Below, one piece after another: positions 25,383 through 32,891 of a DNA stretch of 64,000 bases. Every line of letters starts with the position of its first letter. Positions within the stretch are counted from its first letter, which is position 1. The position numbers and the translations under genes are program-made. The stretch lies in the NCBI GenBank assembly GCA_945861705.1, contig CAMAVM010000004.1:1-64000 (forward strand), read 5' to 3'. The stretch comes from Methylomagnum ishizawai (GTDB lineage Bacteria; Pseudomonadota; Gammaproteobacteria; Methylococcales; Methylomonadaceae). Below the pieces are notes generated by a model. The model saw only the letters and a list, made by a program, of their open reading frames with translations, was not told the DNA's origin and made no database searches.

Positions 25383-27404
25383 ATGACCAAATTAAACCCC
25401 CAGCAGCAAGCCGCTGTTAAAGTTGTCGAGTCTCCTTTGTTGGTGTTAGCGGGAGCCGGTAGCGGCAAAACGCGGGTCATTACCGAGAAAATTGCTTATT
25501 TGGTCAAGCAAGGATTACCTGCCCGTCATATTGCCGCCGTAACTTTTACTAATAAAGCTGCGCGAGAAATGAAAAGCCGCGTTGCCAAGTTGCTCGATAA
25601 GCAGCAGGCTCGTGGTTTGCGAGTCTGTACATTTCATGCTCTGGGACTGGAGATTGTCCGTAAAGAACACCATATATTGGGCTACAAGGCTGGGCTGACC
25701 TTATACGATGAGGAAGACAAATTAAAGCTGCTGAAAAATCTAATCGCTCATAGCAACAGCGATTGCGAAGGTGACAAGGTGGAGCAATACGCTAGTCAAA
25801 TCGGGCAATGGAAAAATGCTTTTGTTACCGTAAAGCAAGCTGAGTTGAATTCAATTGCAGACCAATCGGCAATCAGCCAACTTTATGCCGATTACACGCG
25901 CAGCTTAAAAGCCTATAATGCGGTCGATTTTGATGATTTGATTTTATTGCCTGTTTTGTTGTTTCAGCAGAATCCAGACATTTTAGAAAAATGGCAGAAC
26001 ACCATTCGCTATTTATTAGTGGATGAATACCAGGATACCAATATTACCCAGTACGAATTAGTCAAGGTGCTTGCCGGAAATCTGGGACGATTTACAGTAG
26101 TGGGTGATGACGACCAGTCGATTTACGCTTGGCGCGGCGCTCAACCGGAAAATTTAAGTCAGCTACAAAAAGATTATCCGCGCTTACAAGTGATTAAACT
26201 GGAACAGAATTACCGTTCTACTGGGCGAATACTTAAAGTGGCTAATCAGCTGATAGCCAATAACCCCCATACTTACGAAAAAAAGCTGTGGAGTGAGTTA
26301 GGTTACGGCGATCCACTGCGGGTGTTAAGCCATAAGGATGAGCTGACCGAAGCGCAGCAAATGGTTGCAGAATTGATTCATCATAAATTCAAGACGGGTG
26401 GCAGCTATCAGGATTATGCCATTTTATACCGTGGCAACCATCAGTCTAGGTTGTTTGAACGCGGACTGAGGGAAAACAATATCCCGTATTTTATTAGTGG
26501 CAGCACGTCGTTTTTCGCTTATTCCGAAATCAAGGACATGCTTGCTTATTTGCGGTTGCTGGTTAATCCCGATGACGATGCCGCTTTTTTGCGGATTATC
26601 AACACACCCAGGCGGGAACTAGGCCCGACGACTTTAGAAAAATTGGGCGCTTATGCCAATCATCGGCAAATCAGCCTGTTTGCCGCCAGTACCGAATTAG
26701 GCTTAAGCCAAACCGTGTCCAGTAAATCAATCGCTCGCTTAGAAAAATTTCACGATTGGATTATCGCTACCGCCGAACGCGTTGAGCGGGATGACACGTT
26801 TGCCGTCATCGAAAAAATGATTATCGAAATCGGCTATGAGCAATGGTTAAGGGAAAACAGCAAAACCAGCGAGTCGGCAGAGCGCAAAATGAGCAATGTG
26901 GCTGAATTAATCAACTGGCTTAAGCGCATTGCGGATAAAGACAGCAAGGAACAAAAGCCGTTAGCTGAAATTATCGCCAATATCATGTTGATGGATATTC
27001 TGGAACGCAATCAGGAAGAGGAAAGCGGCGATCAAGTGAGTTTGATGACCTTACATTCAGCTAAAGGCTTGGAATTCCAGCATGTATTTCTGGTAGGGAT
27101 GGAAGAAAACATCCTGCCTCACCAAAACACAATTGAATCAGACGACGTTAACGGCACGAACGGCATAGAAGAAGAGCGTCGGCTGGCTTATGTAGGTATC
27201 ACCCGCGCTCAACGCAGCTTAACATTTAGCTACTGCACTCACCGCAAGAAATATGGCGACATAATGGAATGCCAGCCCAGCCGTTTTCTGGGCGAATTGC
27301 CCGAAGATGACCTGGAATGGGTCAACAAAAAACAGCTGTCCTCGGAAGTAATAAAAGAGCGCGGCAAAGCCAATCTCGCCAACCTCAAAACAATGTTATC
27401 GTAA
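25383..27404 (+). CDS. rep: ATP-dependent DNA helicase Rep
   Basis: A UvrD/Rep superfamily 1A 3'-5' helicase that clears proteins ahead of the replication fork and helps restart. At 673 residues it has the same length as E. coli Rep and begins in the same way (MTKLNPQQQAAVKVVESP). Motifs in order: Walker A LAGAGSGKTRVI, Ia TFTNKAAREMKSR, II LLVDEYQDTN, III VVGDDDQSIYAWRGAQ, IV VIKLEQNYRST, V LMTLHSAKGLEFQHVFLVG, VI EEERRLAYVGITRAQ. A tRNA-Arg gene follows after 48 bases. Confidence 0.96.
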   Translation: MTKLNPQQQAAVKVVESPLLVLAGAGSGKTRVITEKIAYLVKQGLPARHIAAVTFTNKAAREMKSRVAKLLDKQQARGLRVCTFHALGLEIVRKEHHILGYKAGLTLYDEEDKLKLLKNLIAHSNSDCEGDKVEQYASQIGQWKNAFVTVKQAELNSIADQSAISQLYADYTRSLKAYNAVDFDDLILLPVLLFQQNPDILEKWQNTIRYLLVDEYQDTNITQYELVKVLAGNLGRFTVVGDDDQSIYAWRGAQPENLSQLQKDYPRLQVIKLEQNYRSTGRILKVANQLIANNPHTYEKKLWSELGYGDPLRVLSHKDELTEAQQMVAELIHHKFKTGGSYQDYAILYRGNHQSRLFERGLRENNIPYFISGSTSFFAYSEIKDMLAYLRLLVNPDDDAAFLRIINTPRRELGPTTLEKLGAYANHRQISLFAASTELGLSQTVSSKSIARLEKFHDWIIATAERVERDDTFAVIEKMIIEIGYEQWLRENSKTSESAERKMSNVAELINWLKRIADKDSKEQKPLAEIIANIMLMDILERNQEEESGDQVSLMTLHSAKGLEFQHVFLVGMEENILPHQNTIESDDVNGTNGIEEERRLAYVGITRAQRSLTFSYCTHRKKYGDIMECQPSRFLGELPEDDLEWVNKKQLSSEVIKERGKANLANLKTMLS

Positions 27405-27452
27405 TTACTGACCCAATCCGGTAAAATGTCCGGCTACATCCCATATCACCAC

Positions 27453-27529
27453 GCGCCCGTAGCTCAGCTGGATAGAGCGCAGCCCTCCGGAGGCTGAGGT
27501 CAGAGGTTCGAATCCTCTCGGGCGCGCCA
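27453..27529 (+). tRNA. tRNA-Arg (anticodon CCG)
   Basis: A 77-base cloverleaf with encoded CCA. The acceptor stem GCGCCCG pairs with CGGGCGC; D arm AGCTCAGCTGGATAGAGC; anticodon stem CAGCC/GGCTG with loop CTCCGGA (anticodon CCG); T arm AGAGGTTCGAATCCTCT. The gene borders an accessory block (27.7-32.7 kb) that reads toward it. I found no second copy of its 3' end in the window, so use as an integration site is unproven. Confidence 0.97.
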
Positions 27530-27701
27530 CTTACTGCTTTCCGTGCTTCCACAAAGTCCAATAAGGTCTTTAAAAGTAAGCAAGCTGGCCTAATACACCT
27601 AAAGGCAGCAAATATTCTTCCCGCAATATTTCACCTGGATAGATTGGGCGCAAGCTATTTATTATCATTTCTCCTCGCGGTAATCCTCAGCATCAAAACC
27701 A

Positions 27702-30700
27702 TTATTTTAATATTGTTAAATCAGCTAAAAGTTTTTTCTGTGTTTGTATTCTATTATCAAACCAGTCGTTACTCCAGATACGAACAATCCGCCAGCCTTT
27801 ATTTTCTAGGATTTTTTGCCGCCATACATCATTTAATCTAGCCGTCCAGCTACTATGATATAGCCTACCATCACACTCTATTCCACACAGATATAGACTG
27901 TCGGTAGCATTTTTTTTGACACCTAAGTCAATGCGAAAGCCGCTTTCCCCAATTTGAAAATCCACGTGGAAACCGTTGTCTAGTAAAAAATCAGCAACAT
28001 CTTCTTCAAACTGGGAGTCTGCTTCTCCGTGAATTGCCGATTTTTGAAACTTAGGATTTAAGCTTTGCAAAATTAGGTTAGATGCTTTGGCATCACCCGA
28101 ACTAACGGCTCTTGCATAACACATGTATTTCCAAAACCAAAAATTTTCACTGTCATCGCGCTGTTTATCATTTGAAATGGCATCAATATTGAGCGATGAA
28201 TAAATAATCATTCCTGATTTGGCGCGTGTAATAGCGACATTTAAGCGTTTTCTGCCTTTTTCTTTTTTTGTAATGGCACCAAAGTTTTTTCTTACGCCGT
28301 CGTAAGCCGTTGAAAAAATAATAATATCTCTTTCATCGCCTTGTACATGTTCAACGCTTCGCACAAAAAAGCCAATATCTTCGCCATCTTTTATCTTGTT
28401 CCGTTCGCGCTCTAAACGACTAGCAAATTCAAGATTAACTTGAGTTTCCTCAAATAACAAATCATCAATAATATCCTTTTGCTTTACGTTAAGAGTAATG
28501 ACTCCCAAGGATAAAGAATCTTGTTGCTTCCATATATGCTTAATCCGCTTGATAACTGCCAATGCTTCCGCTTTATTTGTACCCGCTAAGGCTTGCCCAT
28601 TCTCAACCCTATTTAATTCAATGGGGGATTTAATAATATCGGGCAATTTCTTATTGCCGGTTGCAGCAATTAATTTGCCGTCATAAAACGCATGGTTAGA
28701 AAAATCGATTAATTCTTTGAATTCAGATCGATAATGCACAAGCAACATAGCGCGGTTAGGATTGCCTGTTTGAACGGAATATTCAGCTGCTTCCAAAAAG
28801 CAATACTCGCCGTCAGCGGGTATGAGACGGTTGTTGTCAACTATAGGCTCATCACTTTCCTCGTCGTCTTGGCCATCATCGGCATTTGCATCATCACTCA
28901 ATGACATAAAAAAATCGGAAGGCGGCATTTGCATCCTATCACCTGAAATAAAAACGCCCTTAGCACGATATAATAGTGGTAAAACATCAGCCATAAATAT
29001 CTGCGAAGCTTCATCAATAACCACTAAATCATAAAGGTTGGCCTTTAAATCTAAAATCGAACTAACCGTCTCAGGGTTCGTCATCAATACCGGATAAATT
29101 TGATGTAGCTCTTCAAAACCCGACGTGTATAGTTTCCGCAGCGATGTTTTTGGAGCTGTCTTTGATTTCCTAAGCCGCAAAAACAGCTTATTATCCAGTA
29201 CATTTTTTGCGCTAACCCTATTGTTGTACTGCGCTAAAATATGCTCAATATCCTCGTTACGCTTTTTCTCAACAACATTGGCAAGCTTGATTTTATGCTG
29301 TTCAACAGAAACGGTTGAAAAAGTCTTTTGGGAAGTTAGCTCATCTAGCCACGCTTGTAAGCAAAAGCATTCAATGATTTCAATCCAGTGCTGAATAATA
29401 TCGGGGGAATTTTTTTGTAATAATTCAAATATAGGGAATTTTTTTAATTTCTCTTTTATGTGTACCACTTGTTCAATATAACCACAATATTTCTGCAATT
29501 CCTGATAATGTTGTATTGCTTCGCCGGCACGTACAGAAGCTAAAACGCTATCTATATAGCGTCCATCCAGCCAATTTTTTAATTTTTGGGTATCAAGAGA
29601 GAGTTGTGTAAATTGTTTGTGGTTTTGCCGATATTCGCCTTGTAAAAAGCTCGGATAATAAGCTTCTGCCAAACCATGTTCAACTAACCAAACAAGGCTA
29701 GACTTATAAAAATAAGTGCTTTTATCCTCTAACGCTTGAGCAAGTGAATCCAAGCGCTTAAGTAAGATGTTAACCTCGCCAACGTTAGTAGGTGGATTTT
29801 GCAAGAATTTCCAAGGATTATCTTGGTAATTACAGTTTTGATAAGTACCTACAAAAGAACTGGTTTCTTTGATGAGTTCATCAAGAATATTTCGATTAGC
29901 TGGCAATAAGTCAATTTTTACACAGTGTCGATAGCAACTTTGCAAGTGCTCGTAAACATTAATGCCGTTTTTGTTTATCCGGTGTAATCTCGCTTTTATA
30001 TTCCCGTAAGTTGATCGTTGTCCTTTTTTATTGTCGGTAAAAAAATGATTCGATTTATCCAAAAATTCTTCGCAAGATTTTATGCTATCGCTAGTTGCCC
30101 TTCGTTGTATGTCAACCTGGGAAAAACCTCTTACCGCTAAAGAGTTTCCTTCGATTTCGCGGATTGATTTAATAATCCGCATCCTGTCTTTTTGCACATC
30201 TTCAATTAGCTGAAATGATTCGCCCAATCCGATAGCCGTTAAGCGTTTTTGTAAAACTTCCAATGCTGCTTTTTTTTGGCATACTACTAAAACTTTCTTT
30301 TGGTTAGCCAAGGCATCTGCAATCAAATTAACAATAACTTGGGATTTACCTGTGCCGGGCGGTCCTTGTAACACCATTAAGTCAAATTTTCGGGCATTCC
30401 AAAGTGCGGACTCTTGACTATGGTCTGAGTCTGTCACCAACCATTTATCATTTTCAGAGGGTGTAGGTGCAGGTATTTCCGATTTTAGCTTACGGGGGGT
30501 TAAAAAATAATCCAAGACTTTGCTATTATTTGAGTTTCCGCTAAATAGTTTTTCCAATTCGTCTAAATCAGCTAACAAGGCTTGCCCTTTAATCGGCATA
30601 TAACCAATCACTGCACTTGATAGAACCTTGGCTTCCGTTAGCTTCTCTAGCGCGTCTTTATTAGGAAGAGGATTAATTTGGCTAGAGTCAAATTCACTGA

Positions 30701-31331
30701 CACATTTTGGCAAAGCAGATAATGCGGCTTTGGTTTCGGATGTTATATTTTGCCAACATAATTCCTCGGCATTTTCCCACTTCAAATGAAGCCCTTTCTC
30801 ATGGGCTAACCCTACTTGCAAGATGCGGTTTAATTGCGGTTCTATAACAATGTCGTCTTCATCCCTAACTCGATCAAAAATAATTGAGCGTGCAGTTAGT
30901 TTGCAGGATACCGCCCATAAGAATAACGGAGCTAAATAATATTTACTTGAATCTAATGGAATGACAACAAAGGGATAACCTAAATATAAACCGAGTTGCC
31001 CCGTGCTGTGAAAAAAATCATCGGCTTCGTTCTTAATTTTGGTGCATTTCGCCAGATTCTTTTTATGGGCATTGATTACTTCAATTTTTTTAGGTGTTGA
31101 TGCCAATAGGTTCTTTAGAACATCTAGGGATGAGGTTGTGTTAAATTCAAAACCCATAGGCACAAGATCGTTTGATGAGTTTGATGGTAATTCAAATTCT
31201 GCCCTTGCTTTTACTAGCTCCGTCAAATCTTCACGATAAGCACTTTGTGTACGTTTAAGCAGTGGGTTGCGAGTAAGCAAACGCTTGATAAAGTGCTGTC
31301 GATGATCGTGTAAAATTTTGATGGCACTCAT
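27702..31331 (-). CDS. Large SF1 helicase fused to a PD-(D/E)XK nuclease; candidate defence protein
   Basis: A 1209-residue protein. The N-terminus has a DUF4011-like motif (IKRLLTRNPLLKR). A DNA2/NAM7-type superfamily 1 helicase follows: Walker A GPPGTGKS at 323-330, a long helical insertion (~residues 400-720), Walker B VIDEAS with D773-E774, then ISGDRMQMPPSDFF, MLLVHYRS, GVITLNVKQKDII, VEHVQGDERDIIIFS and RLNVAITRAKSGMIIYSS. The C-terminal ~110 residues are an MTES_1575-type PD-(D/E)XK nuclease: FEEDVADFLL, FRIDLGV (D1135), GIECDGRLYH (E1152, D1154), RQKILENKGWRIVRIWSNDWF. DUF4011-helicase-nuclease proteins occur in anti-phage systems. It starts 2 bases after the stop of the coiled-coil gene at 31334. 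Confidence 0.85.
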   Translation of the reverse strand: MSAIKILHDHRQHFIKRLLTRNPLLKRTQSAYREDLTELVKARAEFELPSNSSNDLVPMGFEFNTTSSLDVLKNLLASTPKKIEVINAHKKNLAKCTKIKNEADDFFHSTGQLGLYLGYPFVVIPLDSSKYYLAPLFLWAVSCKLTARSIIFDRVRDEDDIVIEPQLNRILQVGLAHEKGLHLKWENAEELCWQNITSETKAALSALPKCVSEFDSSQINPLPNKDALEKLTEAKVLSSAVIGYMPIKGQALLADLDELEKLFSGNSNNSKVLDYFLTPRKLKSEIPAPTPSENDKWLVTDSDHSQESALWNARKFDLMVLQGPPGTGKSQVIVNLIADALANQKKVLVVCQKKAALEVLQKRLTAIGLGESFQLIEDVQKDRMRIIKSIREIEGNSLAVRGFSQVDIQRRATSDSIKSCEEFLDKSNHFFTDNKKGQRSTYGNIKARLHRINKNGINVYEHLQSCYRHCVKIDLLPANRNILDELIKETSSFVGTYQNCNYQDNPWKFLQNPPTNVGEVNILLKRLDSLAQALEDKSTYFYKSSLVWLVEHGLAEAYYPSFLQGEYRQNHKQFTQLSLDTQKLKNWLDGRYIDSVLASVRAGEAIQHYQELQKYCGYIEQVVHIKEKLKKFPIFELLQKNSPDIIQHWIEIIECFCLQAWLDELTSQKTFSTVSVEQHKIKLANVVEKKRNEDIEHILAQYNNRVSAKNVLDNKLFLRLRKSKTAPKTSLRKLYTSGFEELHQIYPVLMTNPETVSSILDLKANLYDLVVIDEASQIFMADVLPLLYRAKGVFISGDRMQMPPSDFFMSLSDDANADDGQDDEESDEPIVDNNRLIPADGEYCFLEAAEYSVQTGNPNRAMLLVHYRSEFKELIDFSNHAFYDGKLIAATGNKKLPDIIKSPIELNRVENGQALAGTNKAEALAVIKRIKHIWKQQDSLSLGVITLNVKQKDIIDDLLFEETQVNLEFASRLERERNKIKDGEDIGFFVRSVEHVQGDERDIIIFSTAYDGVRKNFGAITKKEKGRKRLNVAITRAKSGMIIYSSLNIDAISNDKQRDDSENFWFWKYMCYARAVSSGDAKASNLILQSLNPKFQKSAIHGEADSQFEEDVADFLLDNGFHVDFQIGESGFRIDLGVKKNATDSLYLCGIECDGRLYHSSWTARLNDVWRQKILENKGWRIVRIWSNDWFDNRIQTQKKLLADLTILK

Positions 31332-31333
31332 GA

Positions 31334-31888
31334 TTATCTCAATAGGATAAAAGCCAAGACAGATAAAGCTGCTAACTGAAAAACGGCAAGCACTACCAGC
31401 CAGATAGAAAATTTCTTTTGTATTTTCAAAAAAATATCTTGTTTCTCTTCAATCAAATCAAACCGCCCTCCTTGAAATTTTTTGTTTTCGTGGGCATTTT
31501 GCAAAATTCTTTCGGCAAGGGCTTGAAGTTCTTTGGCTTGTTCCGATTTTGTGGTATTTGATTGATTTGTAAGAGTATCCCTTAGTTCGGATATGTTCTG
31601 CTCGATGTGGCGGCTAGAGTTTTGTTGGTTTTCGTGGGCATTTTGCAGGATTTTTTCGGCAAGGGCTTGAAGCTCTTTGGCTTGTTCCGATTTTGCGGAA
31701 TTTAAGAGACTTTCAGAATCTTTGCTTTTTTCTAATAACATCCATAATAAGGCTGGAAAAAAATCGTGTTCCGTTGCCTGTCCTTGTTCTAGGTTTTTAA
31801 CAGAGGGGAGTAGTTTTTCTTCAAGTTGTCGCAAGATTTTTTCTTTTTCCATGTGAAAGCCTATAAAATTGGTTGCCATAAAAGACAA
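31334..31888 (-). CDS. Coiled-coil protein with C-terminal membrane anchor; partner of the helicase-nuclease
   Basis: Up to 184 residues and mostly helical. A 22-residue segment (SEQAKELQALAEKILQNAHE) occurs twice, 48 residues apart, encoded by 66-bp near-identical repeats. The C-terminus is a transmembrane helix (IWLVVLAVFQLAALSVLAFILL) ending in Arg. The bulk therefore faces the cytoplasm as a tail-anchored rod. The stop lies 2 bases before the helicase ATG, so the two are coupled. The first ATG gives 184 residues, but MEKEKILRQLEEKLL at 31852 is an equally good start. I recognise no family; a membrane sensor or scaffold for the helicase-nuclease is an inference. Confidence 0.75.
   Translation of the reverse strand: MSFMATNFIGFHMEKEKILRQLEEKLLPSVKNLEQGQATEHDFFPALLWMLLEKSKDSESLLNSAKSEQAKELQALAEKILQNAHENQQNSSRHIEQNISELRDTLTNQSNTTKSEQAKELQALAERILQNAHENKKFQGGRFDLIEEKQDIFLKIQKKFSIWLVVLAVFQLAALSVLAFILLR
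31485..31694. repeat. 66-bp direct repeat inside the coiled-coil gene
   Basis: 31485-31550 and 31629-31694 are nearly identical (TTTTCGTGGGCATTTTGCA... through CTTGTTCCGATTTT), differing at only a few positions. The 144-base period is a whole number of codons, so copy number changes would keep the frame and alter the length of the coiled coil. Confidence 0.85.
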
Positions 31889-32105
31889 TTATTACAAACA
31901 CTTAGGTGTAAGGTTATTGATGTTACGATAAAGTGGATTACAAAAAAATTTTAATTAGCCTGACACTTGGGCTTTAAGGCATATTAATAAGTTATTAGCA
32001 CTTAGTATACGGTGATACAGCTAACCACATCAACCGCGAGGCACGGGAGTGCTGCAAAGGACATTGAGTTATAAGAAATTATACGCATTTACGGGATGAA
32101 GTTTT

Positions 32106-32336
32106 ATGAACCCAAGCTACCAACATATTATTACCATTGAACCCAGCAAACGGGGTGGAAAGCCTTGCATCAGGGGCTTGCGTATCACTGTCGATGATAT
32201 TCTTGATTATTTTGCGGCGGGCATGACCGAGCAAGAGATATTGGAGGACTTCGACTATTTGACCCACGAAGACATTCTGGCTTGCTTTGCTTTCGCAGCC
32301 GATAGGGAACGGCATACCCGTGAAATCAGCGGATGA
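32106..32336 (+). CDS. DUF433 antitoxin
   Basis: A 76-residue DUF433 protein: ITIEPSKRGGKPCIRGLRITVDDILDYFAAGMTEQEILEDFDYLTHEDILACFAFAADRE. These are winged-helix-like antitoxins paired with DUF5615 PIN-like toxins. The typical GGKPCIRGxRI motif is intact. The stop overlaps the start of the toxin gene by four bases (ATGA). It is divergent from the helicase-nuclease operon. Confidence 0.92.
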   Translation: MNPSYQHIITIEPSKRGGKPCIRGLRITVDDILDYFAAGMTEQEILEDFDYLTHEDILACFAFAADRERHTREISG

Positions 32337-32665
32337 AATTATTGTTTGATGAAAACCTTTCGCCTAAGCTTGTTCAAGCGTTAATTGATATTTTTCCCGA
32401 TTCGGTGCATGTTGACAGTATAGGTTTTGGCGGCAGTTCTGACGAAGACGTTTGGGACTACGCAAAAGCCATCGGGTTTTCTTTGGTAAGCAAGGATGCC
32501 GACTTTTACGATAAAAGCATGTTGTACGGACACCCGCCTAAAGGGATATGGATCAAACGCCGAAATTGCGCCAATCGGCAAATTCAATTGCTTTTGCGTA
32601 ACAAACTGGAAGCAATCAGTTCATTTATCCAGGACGATCAAGTATCGTTTATCGCTATCACATAA
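32333..32665 (+). CDS. DUF5615 PIN-like toxin
   Basis: A 110-residue protein of the DUF5615 (PIN-like/Mut7-C-like) family. It shows the N-terminal MKLLFDENLSPKLVQAL, the middle motif HVDSIGFGGSSDEDVWDYAKA, and LVSKDADFYDKSMLYGHPPKGIWIKRRNC. The acidic residues of the presumed nuclease site (D6, E7, then D in SKDADF) are present. Translationally coupled to the DUF433 gene; together they form a type II toxin-antitoxin module. Confidence 0.92.
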   Translation: MKLLFDENLSPKLVQALIDIFPDSVHVDSIGFGGSSDEDVWDYAKAIGFSLVSKDADFYDKSMLYGHPPKGIWIKRRNCANRQIQLLLRNKLEAISSFIQDDQVSFIAIT

Positions 32666-32722
32666 CAATATTTAAAGATCAGCCCTTAACAAATAGGCTT
32701 TTTTGTCCAAAAACGAGGGCAG

Positions 32723-32739
32723 CCCCATTTTAAATGGGG
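32723..32739. terminator. Short perfect hairpin after the DUF433/DUF5615 pair
   Basis: CCCCATTT / AAATGGGG with one loop base, 58 bases past the toxin stop. There is no T run, so it is a weak terminator candidate; it might also serve the converging minus-strand gene. Confidence 0.35.
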
Positions 32740-32891
32740 TAACTTTGGGGGTATTATTACACTAAACAGGCTGTAAACATTGATTTTACTTTAGTAGTGA
32801 GTCCTCTCGAAGTCATTTTCTTCAAGTAGAAAGATCGATAACAAGACAAACTGAGTTTTACTCTGCCTGCTAATCGCTCTCCTAAGCAAAA

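Noticed and set aside
27702-32665. Complete prophage or integrative element beside the tRNA
   Set aside because: No integrase, no structural or replication genes, and no duplicated tRNA end.
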